Shown here: positions 26,228 to 37,731 of the stretch, in pieces
Layout: the number at the start of each line of letters is the position of its first letter
Numbering within the stretch: position 1 is the first letter of the stretch
Origin: Hyphomicrobiales bacterium
GTDB lineage: Bacteria > Pseudomonadota > Alphaproteobacteria > Rhizobiales > Phreatobacteraceae
Assembly (NCBI GenBank): GCA_017304475.1
Contig: JAFKKV010000015.1
Coordinates: 253,428 to 315,424, forward strand
DNA length: 61,997 nucleotides
Direction of reading: 5' to 3'
Translations under genes and position numbers: made by a program
Notes under the pieces: model-generated
What the model was told of the DNA's origin: nothing
Databases searched by the model: none
The model's input: the letters and a program-made list of their open reading frames with translations, nothing else

Positions 26228-26539
26228 ATGACTTGCTCCCGCCTCGATCGACGCCTCGTTCTGCGCGCCGGTGCGCTCGCCGCCCTCGGTCTCGGGCTGA
26301 CGGCCTGCGAATCGCTGCAGGACATTCCGGCCATGTTCGAGCGCAAGCCGCCGCCGCTGCCGGGTGACCGCCAGGCCGTGTTCCCCGAAGGCGTTCCCGG
26401 CGTCGATCGCACCATCCCGCAGCCGGCCAATGCGCCGCCGGACGTGGCGCCGCCCGCGCCGCCGGCCGAACAGCCTCCGGCCGAGCAGCAGCCGCGCCGT
26501 CGCCGGGCCAGCCGCCCCGCTGCACAAGACACGAATTGA
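26228..26539 (+). CDS. Small proline-rich lipoprotein upstream of der
   Basis: A 103-residue protein with an Arg-containing n-region, a hydrophobic core and a lipobox-like LTAC, placing the lipidated Cys near residue 27. The mature part contains [18 protein letters not shown] and then Pro/Ala-rich sequence. Many alphaproteobacteria encode the beta-propeller protein BamB between the YfgM-like gene and der; here only this short protein is present. Its function is unknown. It ends 10 bp before der. Confidence 0.65.
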   Translation: MTCSRLDRRLVLRAGALAALGLGLTACESLQDIPAMFERKPPPLPGDRQAVFPEGVPGVDRTIPQPANAPPDVAPPAPPAEQPPAEQQPRRRRASRPAAQDTN

Positions 26540-26549
26540 TCGCAGGAAT

Positions 26550-27926
26550 ATGGCTTTCACCCTCGCCATTGTCGGCCGTCCCAATGTCGGCAAGTCCACG
26601 CTGTTCAACCGGCTGGTCGGCAAGCGCATCGCGCTGGTCGACGACCGGCCGGGCGTGACGCGCGACCGCCGCGAGGGTGATGCCCGCCTGGGCGATCTGG
26701 AATTCACCATCATCGACACCGCCGGCCTCGAGGCCGCCGGCACCGGCACGCTCGAGGCCCGCATGCGGGCGCAGACGGAAGAGGCGATCCGGCTTGCCGA
26801 CCTGATCGTCTTCATGGTCGATGCCCGGGTCGGCCTGACGCCCGACGACCATGTCTTCGCCGATCTGGTGCGCCGGTCCGGCAAGCCGGTCATCCTCGCG
26901 GCCAACAAGAGCGAGGGCAAGGTCGGCATGGCCGGCGCCTATGAGGCCTTTGGCCTCGGCCTCGGCGATCCCGTGCCGCTCTCCGCCGAACATGGCGAGG
27001 GCCTTTCCGAACTCTACGATGCCCTGGCCGTGCACATGCCGGCGCCGGTCTTCGAAGACGAAGAGACGGAAGAAGGCGAAGACGAGGTCGACGATCCCAA
27101 CAAGCCGATCTCGGTCGCCATTGTCGGTCGGCCGAATGCCGGCAAGTCGACCCTGGTCAACGCCCTGATCGGCGAGGACCGCATGCTGACCGGCCCCGAG
27201 GCCGGCATTACCCGCGACGCCATCGCGGTCGACTGGGACTGGGGCGGCCGCAAGTTCCGGCTGGTCGACACTGCGGGCTTGAGAAAGCGCGCCCGGATCG
27301 AGGACAAGGTCGAAAAGCTGTCGGTCGCCGACGCCCTGCGCGCCATCAGGTTCGCCCAGGTCGTGGTCGTCTGCATGGACGCCGAGAAGCCGTTCGAGGA
27401 CCAGGACCTGCGCATTGCCGACCTGGCGGCCAAGGAGGGCAGGGCCGTCGTGCTCGCCTTCACCAAATGGGACCTGATCCCGCACAAGGGCGGCAAGGCC
27501 GCCAAGCTGCGCGAAGAGGCCGACCATTGGCTGCCGCAGATCAAGGGCTGCCCGGTGGTGGCCAATTCCGCCGAAACTGGCCAAGGCCTCGATCGGCTGA
27601 TGCAGGCGATCGTCGATTCCCGCGTGCCCTGGCAGAAGCGCGTCTCGACCAATCAGCTGGTCCGCTGGCTGCAGGAAACGGTGGATCATCATCCGCCGCC
27701 GGCCGTGTCCGGACGGCGCATCAAGCTGCGCTACATGACGCAGGCCAAGACGCGGCCGCCGACTTTCGTCGCCTTCTGCTCGCGGCCGGAGGCCCTGCCT
27801 GAAAGCTATCTGCGCTATCTGGTCAACGGCCTGCGCGAGAGCTTCGAGCTGCAGGGAACGCCGATCCGCTTCCATCTGAAGAAGACGGACAATCCCTATG
27901 CGGATGGCAGCCGGAAGATCTACTGA
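26550..27926 (+). CDS. der: Ribosome biogenesis GTPase Der (EngA)
   Basis: A 458-residue protein with two tandem GTPase domains followed by a KH-like domain, an arrangement found only in Der. The P-loops are GRPNVGKST (about residue 8) and GRPNAGKST (about 192), with DTAGLE and DTAGLR as switch II and NKS and TKWD as the guanine-specificity motifs. An acidic linker ([14 protein letters not shown]) separates the domains. Der acts in 50S subunit assembly. ATG 26550 has AGGA upstream and starts at the conserved [14 protein letters not shown]. It ends the cluster begun by the YfgM-like gene. Confidence 0.97.
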   Translation: MAFTLAIVGRPNVGKSTLFNRLVGKRIALVDDRPGVTRDRREGDARLGDLEFTIIDTAGLEAAGTGTLEARMRAQTEEAIRLADLIVFMVDARVGLTPDDHVFADLVRRSGKPVILAANKSEGKVGMAGAYEAFGLGLGDPVPLSAEHGEGLSELYDALAVHMPAPVFEDEETEEGEDEVDDPNKPISVAIVGRPNAGKSTLVNALIGEDRMLTGPEAGITRDAIAVDWDWGGRKFRLVDTAGLRKRARIEDKVEKLSVADALRAIRFAQVVVVCMDAEKPFEDQDLRIADLAAKEGRAVVLAFTKWDLIPHKGGKAAKLREEADHWLPQIKGCPVVANSAETGQGLDRLMQAIVDSRVPWQKRVSTNQLVRWLQETVDHHPPPAVSGRRIKLRYMTQAKTRPPTFVAFCSRPEALPESYLRYLVNGLRESFELQGTPIRFHLKKTDNPYADGSRKIY

Positions 27927-28294
27927 GGGCAGCCTCTCAGCGACGATCGCTGCTTGACCGGATCGGCCCGGCGACGTCTTTCGCAGAAGCGGCGACGGCG
28001 ACTTTCACCTTTGCCCTTTGTCCACCGCACTTCGTCTTGCCCGGGCTTGTCCCGGGCATCCACGCATTGTTCGGATGGTGACAGACAAGTCGTGGATGGC
28101 CGCGACAAGCCCGGCCAAGACGAGAGTCGTCCCCTCGCCGCCAGGCGCAGGACGCGCGCCGTGGCCATGCACGCGACAATGTCAACTCATCGTCCTGCCC
28201 GGGCTCGCAGGCACACACGACTTGCTTGCGCCTCATCAAGCAGCCGTCATCGCCGCGTCACGGTGCCAGAGCGCCCCGGTGGCCGCCAAAGCGC
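27927..28294. other. Intergenic region between convergent der and NmrA-like genes
   Basis: These 368 bp hold an inverted pair of dispersed repeat arms and a degenerate further arm (28191-28221, cgtcctgcccgggctcg...). No coding frame or RNA gene is visible. Confidence 0.6.
28033..28122. repeat. Dispersed inverted-repeat element, copy 2
   Basis: Left arm 28033-28064 is identical to the left arm of copy 1; right arm 28091-28122 differs from that of copy 1 by one base (gccgcgac for gccgggac). The loop is 26 bp and unrelated in sequence to that of copy 1, so conservation is confined to the arms. Confidence 0.85.
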
Positions 28295-28909
28295 TCAGTA
28301 GCCGACGGTGAAGCGCTTGCGCTCGTGGGCCGGCTTTTCCAGTTCGTCGGCCAGGGCGACCGCGTAATCCTCGAAGGAAATCCAGCTCTTGCCGTCGGCG
28401 CCGGTCAGCAACTGGTCGCCACCGATGCGGAACTTGCCCGTGCGCTCGCCCGATGTGAACAGGGCCGAGGGCGACAGGAAGGTCCAGTTGAGGGTCGGCT
28501 CGGCCTTCAAGAGGTCGAGAAAGACGCCGCCGGCCAAAGCCTCCGCCTTGTAGGCGGCAGGGAAGGCCGGCTGGTCGGCCAGCCGCGCGCCCGGCGCGAC
28601 TTCGAGGCTGCCGGCACCACCCACCACCAGATAACGCGGCACGCCGGCCGCCTTGACCGCGGCGATCAGCTTGCGCGGATCGGACGCGGCGAAATGCACG
28701 CTGCTGATGACGGCGTCGTGGCCGGCGATCGCCTTGGCGAGGGCCTCGGGGGCGTCCGCGTCGGCCTTGACGGCGGTGACATGGGCACCGGCGGCGATCT
28801 TGGAGGGGTCGCGGGCAATGGCGGTCACCGCGTGGCCGCGGCGGGCGAGTTCGGCGAGAATGCGCGAGCCGGCATTGCCGGAAGCGCCGATCAGAGCGAC
28901 TTTCATCAA
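28295..28909 (-). CDS. NmrA-like NAD(P)-binding oxidoreductase
   Basis: A 204-residue Rossmann protein with the nucleotide loop GASGNAGSRI and AIARDPSKI after the second strand, as in the NmrA/YwnB-like atypical SDR group. It lacks the SDR YxxxK pair. In many genomes such proteins sit beside an HxlR regulator, as here with a divergent one 103 bp away, and respond to reactive quinones or aldehydes. That role is inferred. The start is ATG 28909, or ATG 28906. Confidence 0.83.
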   Translation of the reverse strand: MMKVALIGASGNAGSRILAELARRGHAVTAIARDPSKIAAGAHVTAVKADADAPEALAKAIAGHDAVISSVHFAASDPRKLIAAVKAAGVPRYLVVGGAGSLEVAPGARLADQPAFPAAYKAEALAGGVFLDLLKAEPTLNWTFLSPSALFTSGERTGKFRIGGDQLLTGADGKSWISFEDYAVALADELEKPAHERKRFTVGY

Positions 28910-28922
28910 AGGGTCTCCATGT

Positions 28923-28942
28923 GGTAGTAACCGATGGATACC
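28923..28942. promoter_or_regulatory. Imperfect dyad in NmrA/HxlR divergent region
   Basis: GGTA and TACC bracket a 20-bp imperfect inverted repeat (about 7 of 10 positions pair) between the two divergent genes, a plausible HxlR target. It is unrelated to the GGTCCG dyad of the other HxlR regulator at 3.2-3.9 kb. Confidence 0.3.
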
Positions 28943-29012
28943 AAGTGCGCGTCAGAACCTTAGCTGTAAAGAAGGCACTTTCAGGTCACGTGGTCACCCC
29001 GGAGAAATCGCC

Positions 29013-29390
29013 TTGCATTATCCCAATGTCTTCGACGGCAAATGCCCGACCCGGGTGGTGCTCGACCGTGTCGGCGATAAATGGGCCGTGCTGATCCTGC
29101 TGCTGCTGGCGGCCGGACCGCTGCGTTTCAACGAATTACGCCGCCGGATCGACGGCATATCGCAGAAAATGCTGTCGCAGACCCTGAAGAGCCTGGAACG
29201 CGACGGCCTCGTCGGCCGCAAGGCCTTCGCCACCGTGCCGGTGACGGTGGAATATTCCATCACGCCGCTCGGCCTCACCCTCTATTCGGCGGTCGACAGC
29301 CTGCGTCTCTGGGCCGAGACCCATCTCGGCGAGGTCGCCGCCGCGCAGCAGCGTTATGACGGCGGGCAGGGCATGTCGGAAGCGGCGTGA
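29013..29390 (+). CDS. HxlR-family transcriptional regulator (short form)
   Basis: A 125-residue single winged-helix HxlR protein. CPTRVVLDRVGDKWAVLILL places the conserved Cys near residue 11 that some relatives use to sense electrophiles, and SQKMLSQTLKSLERDGLV is the recognition region. The start is TTG with GGAG 9 bases upstream; no ATG is available in front of the conserved part. It is divergent from the NmrA-like oxidoreductase, the usual regulator-target pairing. Confidence 0.85.
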   Translation: MHYPNVFDGKCPTRVVLDRVGDKWAVLILLLLAAGPLRFNELRRRIDGISQKMLSQTLKSLERDGLVGRKAFATVPVTVEYSITPLGLTLYSAVDSLRLWAETHLGEVAAAQQRYDGGQGMSEAA

Positions 29391-29412
29391 GTGAAGGGGC
29401 ATCGCGCATGAA

Positions 29413-29555
29413 CCCTCGCCCACGTCTTCGTGGGAGAGGGTGGTTGCGTTCGCCCGCCCCGTGCATGCCGACTGGAAATTGATGGGTCGGCCCGCTTCAG
29501 ACCCTCACCCGGCCGCTCCGCGGCCACCCTCTCCCGCGAAGGCGCGGGCGAGGGT
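29413..29555. repeat. Two short hairpin repeats between convergent genes
   Basis: A hairpin at 29413-29440 (CCCTCGCCCACG against CGTGGGAGAGGG) and a second structured stretch at 29501-29555 (accctcacccgg to gggcgagggt) have the look of the common 'ccctc..gaggg' repeats of Hyphomicrobiales. They lie between the HxlR and SDR stops and may help terminate both. Confidence 0.6.
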
Positions 29556-29566
29556 TTGCGCGCACC

Positions 29567-30310
29567 TCAGGCCGGGTCCTGGAACGCCTTCAGCGTCTTC
29601 GTCGGATAGTCGTAGATCATCGCCGTCTCGGTCACCGAGGGCAGGCAGAGCGCCAGGATGGCGCCGGCCGGGCCTTCGGGAGCTTCCAGCGTCGCCGGAT
29701 CCTCGCCGGGCATGGCCTGCGCTCGCATGGCGGTGCGGATCGGCCCGGGATTGAGCAGGTTGACCCTGAGCGGGTTGTTGACGTTCTCCGCGGCATAGGT
29801 CAGCGCCAGCGACTTGAGCGCCGCCTTGGTCGCCGAATCGGGACCCCAGAACGCCCGGTTGCGCCATGACGCCCCCGACGAGACGAACACGGCGCGGCCG
29901 GCATCCGATTGCTGCAGCAGCGGGTCGAACGACCGAATCAGCCGCCACTGGGCGGTCAGGTTGACGGCGACGGTGTGGTCCCATTCTTTCGGCGTGACGT
30001 GGCCGAGCGGCGAGATCGGGCCGAGAATGGCGCCGTTGGCCACCAGCACGTCGAGCTTGCCCCAGCGCTCATGGATGGCGAGCCCCAGGCGGTCGAGCCC
30101 GTCGCCGTCCTTGATGTCGAGCGGCACCAGCGTCGCCGTGCCGCCGGCCTGGCGGATCGCGTCGTCGAGCGATTCGAGGCCGCCCTGGGTGCGGGCCACC
30201 GCCACCACATGGGCTCCGGCTTCAGCCAGCAGCAGGGCCGTGGCCCGTCCGATGCCGCGCGAAGCGCCGGTGATGCAGGCCACGCGGCCCGAAAGAGGCT
30301 TGTCGGTCAT
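29567..30310 (-). CDS. SDR-family oxidoreductase with altered active site
   Basis: A 247-residue classical short-chain dehydrogenase by length and fold. The cofactor loop TGASRGIG and catalytic Ser145 (VFVSSGAS) and Lys162 are present, but the position of the catalytic Tyr (158) is Asp in WGPDSATKAAL, and the NNAG motif reads ANGA. Loss of the Tyr would be expected to impair normal dehydrogenase chemistry. The gene begins 12 bp after purF and is co-directional, an order seen in related genomes, so the protein is likely retained for some function. Confidence 0.85.
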   Translation of the reverse strand: MTDKPLSGRVACITGASRGIGRATALLLAEAGAHVVAVARTQGGLESLDDAIRQAGGTATLVPLDIKDGDGLDRLGLAIHERWGKLDVLVANGAILGPISPLGHVTPKEWDHTVAVNLTAQWRLIRSFDPLLQQSDAGRAVFVSSGASWRNRAFWGPDSATKAALKSLALTYAAENVNNPLRVNLLNPGPIRTAMRAQAMPGEDPATLEAPEGPAGAILALCLPSVTETAMIYDYPTKTLKAFQDPA

Positions 30311-30322
30311 GAAGGCAGGATC

Positions 30323-31852
<1,530 letters not shown>

Positions 31853-32079
31853 GGCATCCTCGTCCAAGAACGAGACCGGCGGGGCCCGGCATGGGCCGTC
31901 GGCGCGATCTCTTGGTCCAACAGAAATACGAGCCCTGCCACGATCCGGATGGACCGCCTCAGTGCTCCGAAGGCTCCGATCGTCGCCCCGTCACGTCATA
32001 TGCGGGGCGATGCGCCGGTTAGAAAGACCCTTTCCACCCCATGCACGGCGGCCATGCGCCGCCGGGCCGAATACTCGCC

Positions 32080-32703
32080 TCACAGACGGCGCTGCGGCTG
32101 GGCCGGCGGCGTCGCTCCAGGGGCTGCCGGCGCGGCAGGCGCCGCCGGCGGCGCGGTGCCCTCGGCCGGTGCGGCCGGAGGCTGCTGCGAACGGTTCAGC
32201 CGGCGCAGGATATCCGAACCCTCGATATCCTGGGGCAATTTCTCGATCAGCCAGTCCTTGGTGTTCTCCAGCAAGGCATAGGACTTCGCCTTGGCGATCC
32301 AGTCCGGCCGGTTGGTGCTCGGCACCAGCCAGGTGAAGAAGGCGAAGGCCACCACCACGATCACCAGGCCGCGGGCGAGGCCGAAGGCAAAGCCGAGGGT
32401 GCGGTCGAGCACGCCGATCTTCGAGTCGAGAATGGCGTCGGAGATGCGGATGGTGATCAGCGAGACGACCACCAGCACGGTGAGGAAGACACCGGCGATG
32501 ACAATGGCCTTGGCGGCCAGTTCGTTGGACACCTGGGTCTGGGCGATCGGCAGAAGCCGCGGGAAGGCCCACCAGGTGGCGAGCGCCGCCAGGCCCCAGG
32601 AGGCGATCGACAGGACCTCGCGGACGAAACCGCGGACCATCGCGAGCAGCGCTGAAATCAGCATGATCGCGGCGAGGCCCATGTCGAGATAAGTGACCGG
32701 CAT
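32080..32703 (-). CDS. cvpA: CvpA-family membrane protein
   Basis: A 207-residue protein with four membrane segments (about 6-24, 30-48, 66-88, 104-128) followed by a Pro/Ala/Gln-rich tail. The sequence YLDMGLAAIMLISALLAMVRGF is the usual CvpA start. CvpA is required for colicin V production in E. coli and is generally linked to envelope stress tolerance. Its position upstream of purF is conserved across proteobacteria. ATG 32703 starts at the conserved MPVTYLDM. Confidence 0.9.
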   Translation of the reverse strand: MPVTYLDMGLAAIMLISALLAMVRGFVREVLSIASWGLAALATWWAFPRLLPIAQTQVSNELAAKAIVIAGVFLTVLVVVSLITIRISDAILDSKIGVLDRTLGFAFGLARGLVIVVVAFAFFTWLVPSTNRPDWIAKAKSYALLENTKDWLIEKLPQDIEGSDILRRLNRSQQPPAAPAEGTAPPAAPAAPAAPGATPPAQPQRRL

Positions 32704-33015
32704 CGGGGGAGGGCTCCGGGCAAGCAGAACGAGTGGCGCGAGTCGTATCAAGCCGCGCGATCACGCGCTTATAGCGAGGCATGTGGCCGCCGTCACCCCG
32801 TCAGCCACAGGCAAATCACCGATGCAATTCGGCCGTCGGATGGATGGTGTTTCTGGGCGATCCACGGTGCTCGCGGAAGACGACAGGCGGCGACACGACC
32901 GATACGGGTGGTGGATGCCTGCGCGGCCGGCGATCCGGCCACCCACGAATTCGGCTCAGCGGCCCTCAAGGCGCGACAGAGCGAAATCGCGGCGGTCCTG
33001 AAACGCGCCAGAATT

Positions 33016-33047
33016 CGTGGATGCCCGGGACAAGCCCGGGCAAGACG
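33016..33047. repeat. Dispersed repeat arm, copy 3 (single)
   Basis: One right-type arm with the core GCCCGGGACAAGCCCGGGC; its only nearby partner is the degenerate left-type arm at about 32930-32953. Confidence 0.75.
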
Positions 33048-33130
33048 ATATGTTGGGCTCACGTCATTCTGCGTCATGGGTCCGCGTCCTTGACCGGGCG
33101 AGCCGGCGCGCCGACCGTGACGGCCATTCT

Positions 33131-33299
33131 CGTCCTGGCCGGGCTTGTCCCGGCCACCCACGAATTGAACCCCATAGTCCCCGAGACAGATCCCGTCGGA
33201 CCTGCACCCCGGTCGCGGCAAACACTCGCAACGGGATTGAACAAAGTTATCGTGGCGCAGGGGAAGTCGTGGGTATCAGGGACAAGCCCGGGCAAGACG
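33131..33299. repeat. Dispersed inverted-repeat element, copy 4 (wide loop)
   Basis: Left arm 33131-33162 (GGCCGGGCTTGTCCCGGCC core) and right arm 33268-33299 (agggacaagcccgggcaagacg) face each other across about 105 bp, a much wider loop than in copies 1 and 2. Confidence 0.75.
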
Positions 33300-33326
33300 A
33301 GCCTGGAGCTCGCCGTCAGCTGACCA

Positions 33327-34742
<1,416 letters not shown>

Positions 34743-34762
34743 GGAGCCTGCGTGAGCCGGAA

Positions 34763-35881
34763 TCAGCCTCCGGTATAACGCCTGTTATAGCGCCGCCCAA
34801 GGCTGGTCAGCATTTCGTAGCCGATCGTGCCGGCGACCTCGGCGATCTCGTCGACGCCGATGCCGTCGCCGAGAAGGGTGACGAGATCGCCGCGCCTGAC
34901 GGGGCCTGCCTCGGTGAGGTCGATGGCGATCAGGTCCATCGAGACGCGCCCGGCGAGCGGGCAGGCGACGCCATTGACCCGGACCTTGGCCCGGACATTG
35001 CGCTCCGCGGAACCGGCGGCGCGCAGATAGCCGTCGGCATAACCCACCGACACGATACCGACACGGCTCGGCCTGGCGGCGGTCCAGGTGGCGCCATAGC
35101 CGACCGCGTCGCCCGGCCTGACGTCGCGGACCTGGACGAGCGGCGCTTCCAGGCGCACCACCGGCTCGAGCGGATCGCGGCCGGCGCAGAAGCGGGCGCC
35201 GTAAAGCGCGATGCCGGGGCGGACGATGTCGTGACGGGCCGCCGCCATGGTGCAGCCGGCGGAATTGGCGAGCGAGCCGGCGACGCCGGGAAACAGCGCG
35301 CGCATCTGGGCAAAGCGGTCGATCTGGCGCGCCGTCAGGGGGTGGCCGGGTTCGTCGGCGCAGGCGAAATGGCTCATCAGCAAGGCCGGCTCGAAGGCCA
35401 GCGCATGGGGCCCGGGCTCGGCGAGGAGCGCCGCTTCGGCGAGATCGAGGCCGAGCCGGTTCATGCCGGTATCGATATGGATGGCGGCCGGCCAGCGCCT
35501 GGCCGTCGCCGCGCAGAAGGCGCTGAAGATCTCGATCTCCTCGCGGCTGCCGAGCACCGGGCGAAGCGCATGATCGGCATAGGTCGCGAGCGCTTCGCCG
35601 AACAGGCCGTTCAGCACATAGATCGTCGCGTCCGGCAGCACGGCGCGCAAGCGCCTGGCTTCGGAGAGATGCGCGACGAAGAAGGTGCGCGCGCCGGCAT
35701 CCGCCAGTGCCGGCCCGGTCGCCTCGATGCCGGTGCCATAGGCGTCGGCCTTGACCACGGCGGCGCATTCGGCGCCGGCCGTCATGGCGGCGAGCGCCCG
35801 GTAATTGCGCTTGATCGCGCCGAGATCGATCGTCAGACGCGCGCCAGCCTCTTCCGCCGGCACTTTTAATGCCCCGCTCAT
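34763..35881 (-). CDS. alr: Alanine racemase
   Basis: A 372-residue fold-type III PLP enzyme converting L- to D-alanine for peptidoglycan. The PLP lysine is K44 in VVKADAYGTG, and the opposing catalytic Tyr lies in the C-terminal domain in AVGYGATW. HIDTGMNRLG and GRVSMDLIAID are further family motifs. It begins 15 bp after the dnaB stop and ends 20 bp before radA, an operon order common in Hyphomicrobiales. Confidence 0.95.
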   Translation of the reverse strand: MSGALKVPAEEAGARLTIDLGAIKRNYRALAAMTAGAECAAVVKADAYGTGIEATGPALADAGARTFFVAHLSEARRLRAVLPDATIYVLNGLFGEALATYADHALRPVLGSREEIEIFSAFCAATARRWPAAIHIDTGMNRLGLDLAEAALLAEPGPHALAFEPALLMSHFACADEPGHPLTARQIDRFAQMRALFPGVAGSLANSAGCTMAAARHDIVRPGIALYGARFCAGRDPLEPVVRLEAPLVQVRDVRPGDAVGYGATWTAARPSRVGIVSVGYADGYLRAAGSAERNVRAKVRVNGVACPLAGRVSMDLIAIDLTEAGPVRRGDLVTLLGDGIGVDEIAEVAGTIGYEMLTSLGRRYNRRYTGG

Positions 35882-35896
35882 CGTATCGTCAGGCCT

Positions 35897-37387
35897 CTAT
35901 TCCATCCTCTGGGGCAAATGGTCCTCCTCGGCGAGATCCGAGAAGCGCGTCACATTGGCCTCGAATTGCAGCGTAACCGTGCCGGTCGGTCCGTGACGCT
36001 GCTTGCCGATGATGACTTCGGCCTTGCCGTGCAGCCGGGCCATTTCGTCGCGCCACTTGATGTGCTCTTCCGTGCCCGGCTTCGGTTCGCGGTTCTGGAT
36101 GTAATATTCCTCGCGGAACACGAACATGACGGCGTCGGCGTCCTGCTCGATCGACCCCGATTCGCGAAGGTCGGACAGCTGCGGGCGCTTGTCGTCGCGT
36201 GATTCGACCTGGCGCGACAGCTGCGACAGCGCCAGGATCGGCACGTTCAGCTCCTTGGCCAGCGCCTTCATGCCCGTGGTGATCTCGGTCAGCTCCTGCA
36301 CGCGGTTCTGGTTGTTCTTGGACGAGCCGGACAGCAGCTGAAGATAGTCGACCACCATGAAATCGAGGCCACGCTGGCGCTTCAGGCGGCGCGCGCGCGC
36401 GGTGAGCTGCGAGATCGACAGGCCGCCGGTATCGTCGATGTAGAACGGAATGGACTGGATTTCGCGGGCGGCCTCGGTCAGCCGGTAGAACTCGTCTTCC
36501 TGAATGTCGCCGCGGCGGATCTTGTAGGACGAGATCTGCGCCTGCTCGGCGACGATACGGGTGGCGAGCTGGTCGGCGCTCATTTCCAGCGAGAAGAAGC
36601 CGACAATGCCGCCATTGGTGGTCTTGTGCGTGCCGTCTGCCTCGACCTCGAACTTGTAGGCCTTGGCAATGTTGAAGGCGATATTGGTGGCGAGCGAGGT
36701 CTTGCCCATGGCCGGGCGGCCGGCGAGCACCACGAGATCGGAGGGCTGCATGCCGCCGAGCGTCTTGTCGAGGTCGCGCAGGCCGGTCGAGATACCCGAG
36801 AGGTGGCCGTCGCGCTGATAGGCCTGGCCCGCCATGTCGATCGCGCGGGCCACGGCGTCGGTGAAGCGCGTGAAGCCGCCATCGTAGCGGCCGGTTTCGG
36901 CCAAAGCGAAAAGGTTGCGTTCGGCATCCTCGATCTGCGCGCGGGGCGGCATGTCGACGGGCGCGTCATAGGCGACATTGACCATGCCTTCGCCGATCTG
37001 GATCAGGTCCCGGCGGATCGCCAGGTCATAGATCGAGCGGCCGTAATCCTCGGCATTGATGATGGTCGTCGCCTCGGCGGCCAGGCGCGCGAGATATTGG
37101 ACGATCGTCAATCCGCCGATGTCGAGCTGCGGGTCGAGGAAGGTCTTGAGCGTCACCGGCGTGGCGATCTTGCCGCCGCGGATCAGCGACGAGGTGGTCT
37201 CGTAGATCTTCTGGTGCAGCGGGTCGAAATAATGCTTCGCCTCGAGAAAGTCGGCGACCCGGTAGAACGCTTCGTTATTGACGAGGATAGCGCCCAGCAA
37301 TGCCTGCTCGGCCTCGATATTGTGCGGGGCCTGGCGAAACGCCGGTTCGGCGGTGCCGACGGGGACAAGGGCGGGCAGGGCGGACAT
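35897..37387 (-). CDS. dnaB: Replicative DNA helicase DnaB
   Basis: A 496-residue hexameric helicase that unwinds the fork 5'-3'. It has the N-terminal collar domain (PHNIEAEQALLGAIL) and the RecA-like motor with Walker A AGRPAMGKTSLA, Walker B MVVDYLQLL and the arginine-finger region QLSRQVESRDDKRP. No intein is present. It is the first gene of dnaB-alr-radA, while rplI, usually adjacent and in the same direction, is separated from it by an inserted outer-membrane-protein gene. Confidence 0.97.
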   Translation of the reverse strand: MSALPALVPVGTAEPAFRQAPHNIEAEQALLGAILVNNEAFYRVADFLEAKHYFDPLHQKIYETTSSLIRGGKIATPVTLKTFLDPQLDIGGLTIVQYLARLAAEATTIINAEDYGRSIYDLAIRRDLIQIGEGMVNVAYDAPVDMPPRAQIEDAERNLFALAETGRYDGGFTRFTDAVARAIDMAGQAYQRDGHLSGISTGLRDLDKTLGGMQPSDLVVLAGRPAMGKTSLATNIAFNIAKAYKFEVEADGTHKTTNGGIVGFFSLEMSADQLATRIVAEQAQISSYKIRRGDIQEDEFYRLTEAAREIQSIPFYIDDTGGLSISQLTARARRLKRQRGLDFMVVDYLQLLSGSSKNNQNRVQELTEITTGMKALAKELNVPILALSQLSRQVESRDDKRPQLSDLRESGSIEQDADAVMFVFREEYYIQNREPKPGTEEHIKWRDEMARLHGKAEVIIGKQRHGPTGTVTLQFEANVTRFSDLAEEDHLPQRME

Positions 37388-37731
37388 TGCTTCGGGCTTC
37401 GACAGCTGGATTCCAGGGGGACCCCGTCTCTAGCAGGCTTGCGGTGCCCGGCGTAAAGCCTTTTCCGGGTGGCACCGGCGGAGCCCCAATGTCCCCGATT
37501 CTCACAGGCACGGAAAAGAAACGCTTTAGTGATTGACACGGGGGCGCCGGCCTCGCCGCCGCTGCGGCCTTCAGGGGCAGGCGCAAGCCCTGGGTAAGAA
37601 ATCGGCTGGCACCCCATAGATGTCGCGGTGAAATCAACTTTTTACCTAGCGCGGAAACCCAACGTTAACTCTGCCATGCGATCCCTTTGCAATCCGCACA
37701 AGCGGTTACTCAATCGTGAAGGGGCGCTCCC
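37388..37731. promoter_or_regulatory. Divergent promoter region of dnaB and the outer membrane protein gene
   Basis: These 344 bp separate divergent genes and must hold both promoters. The ~110 bp before the outer membrane protein gene are relatively AT-rich, and AAGGGG lies 8 bases before its start codon. TTGACA at 37533-37538 resembles a -35 element but lacks a convincing -10 partner. Confidence 0.45.

Larger units (their letters stand above)
32704..33326. other. Long intergenic region between radA and cvpA, with repeat arms
   Basis: These 623 bp separate two co-directional genes. They contain three good arms of the dispersed repeat (33016-33047, 33131-33162, 33268-33299) and a degenerate arm near 32930-32953. 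The promoter for cvpA-purF probably lies near 32710-32800. I see no gene. Confidence 0.6.
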
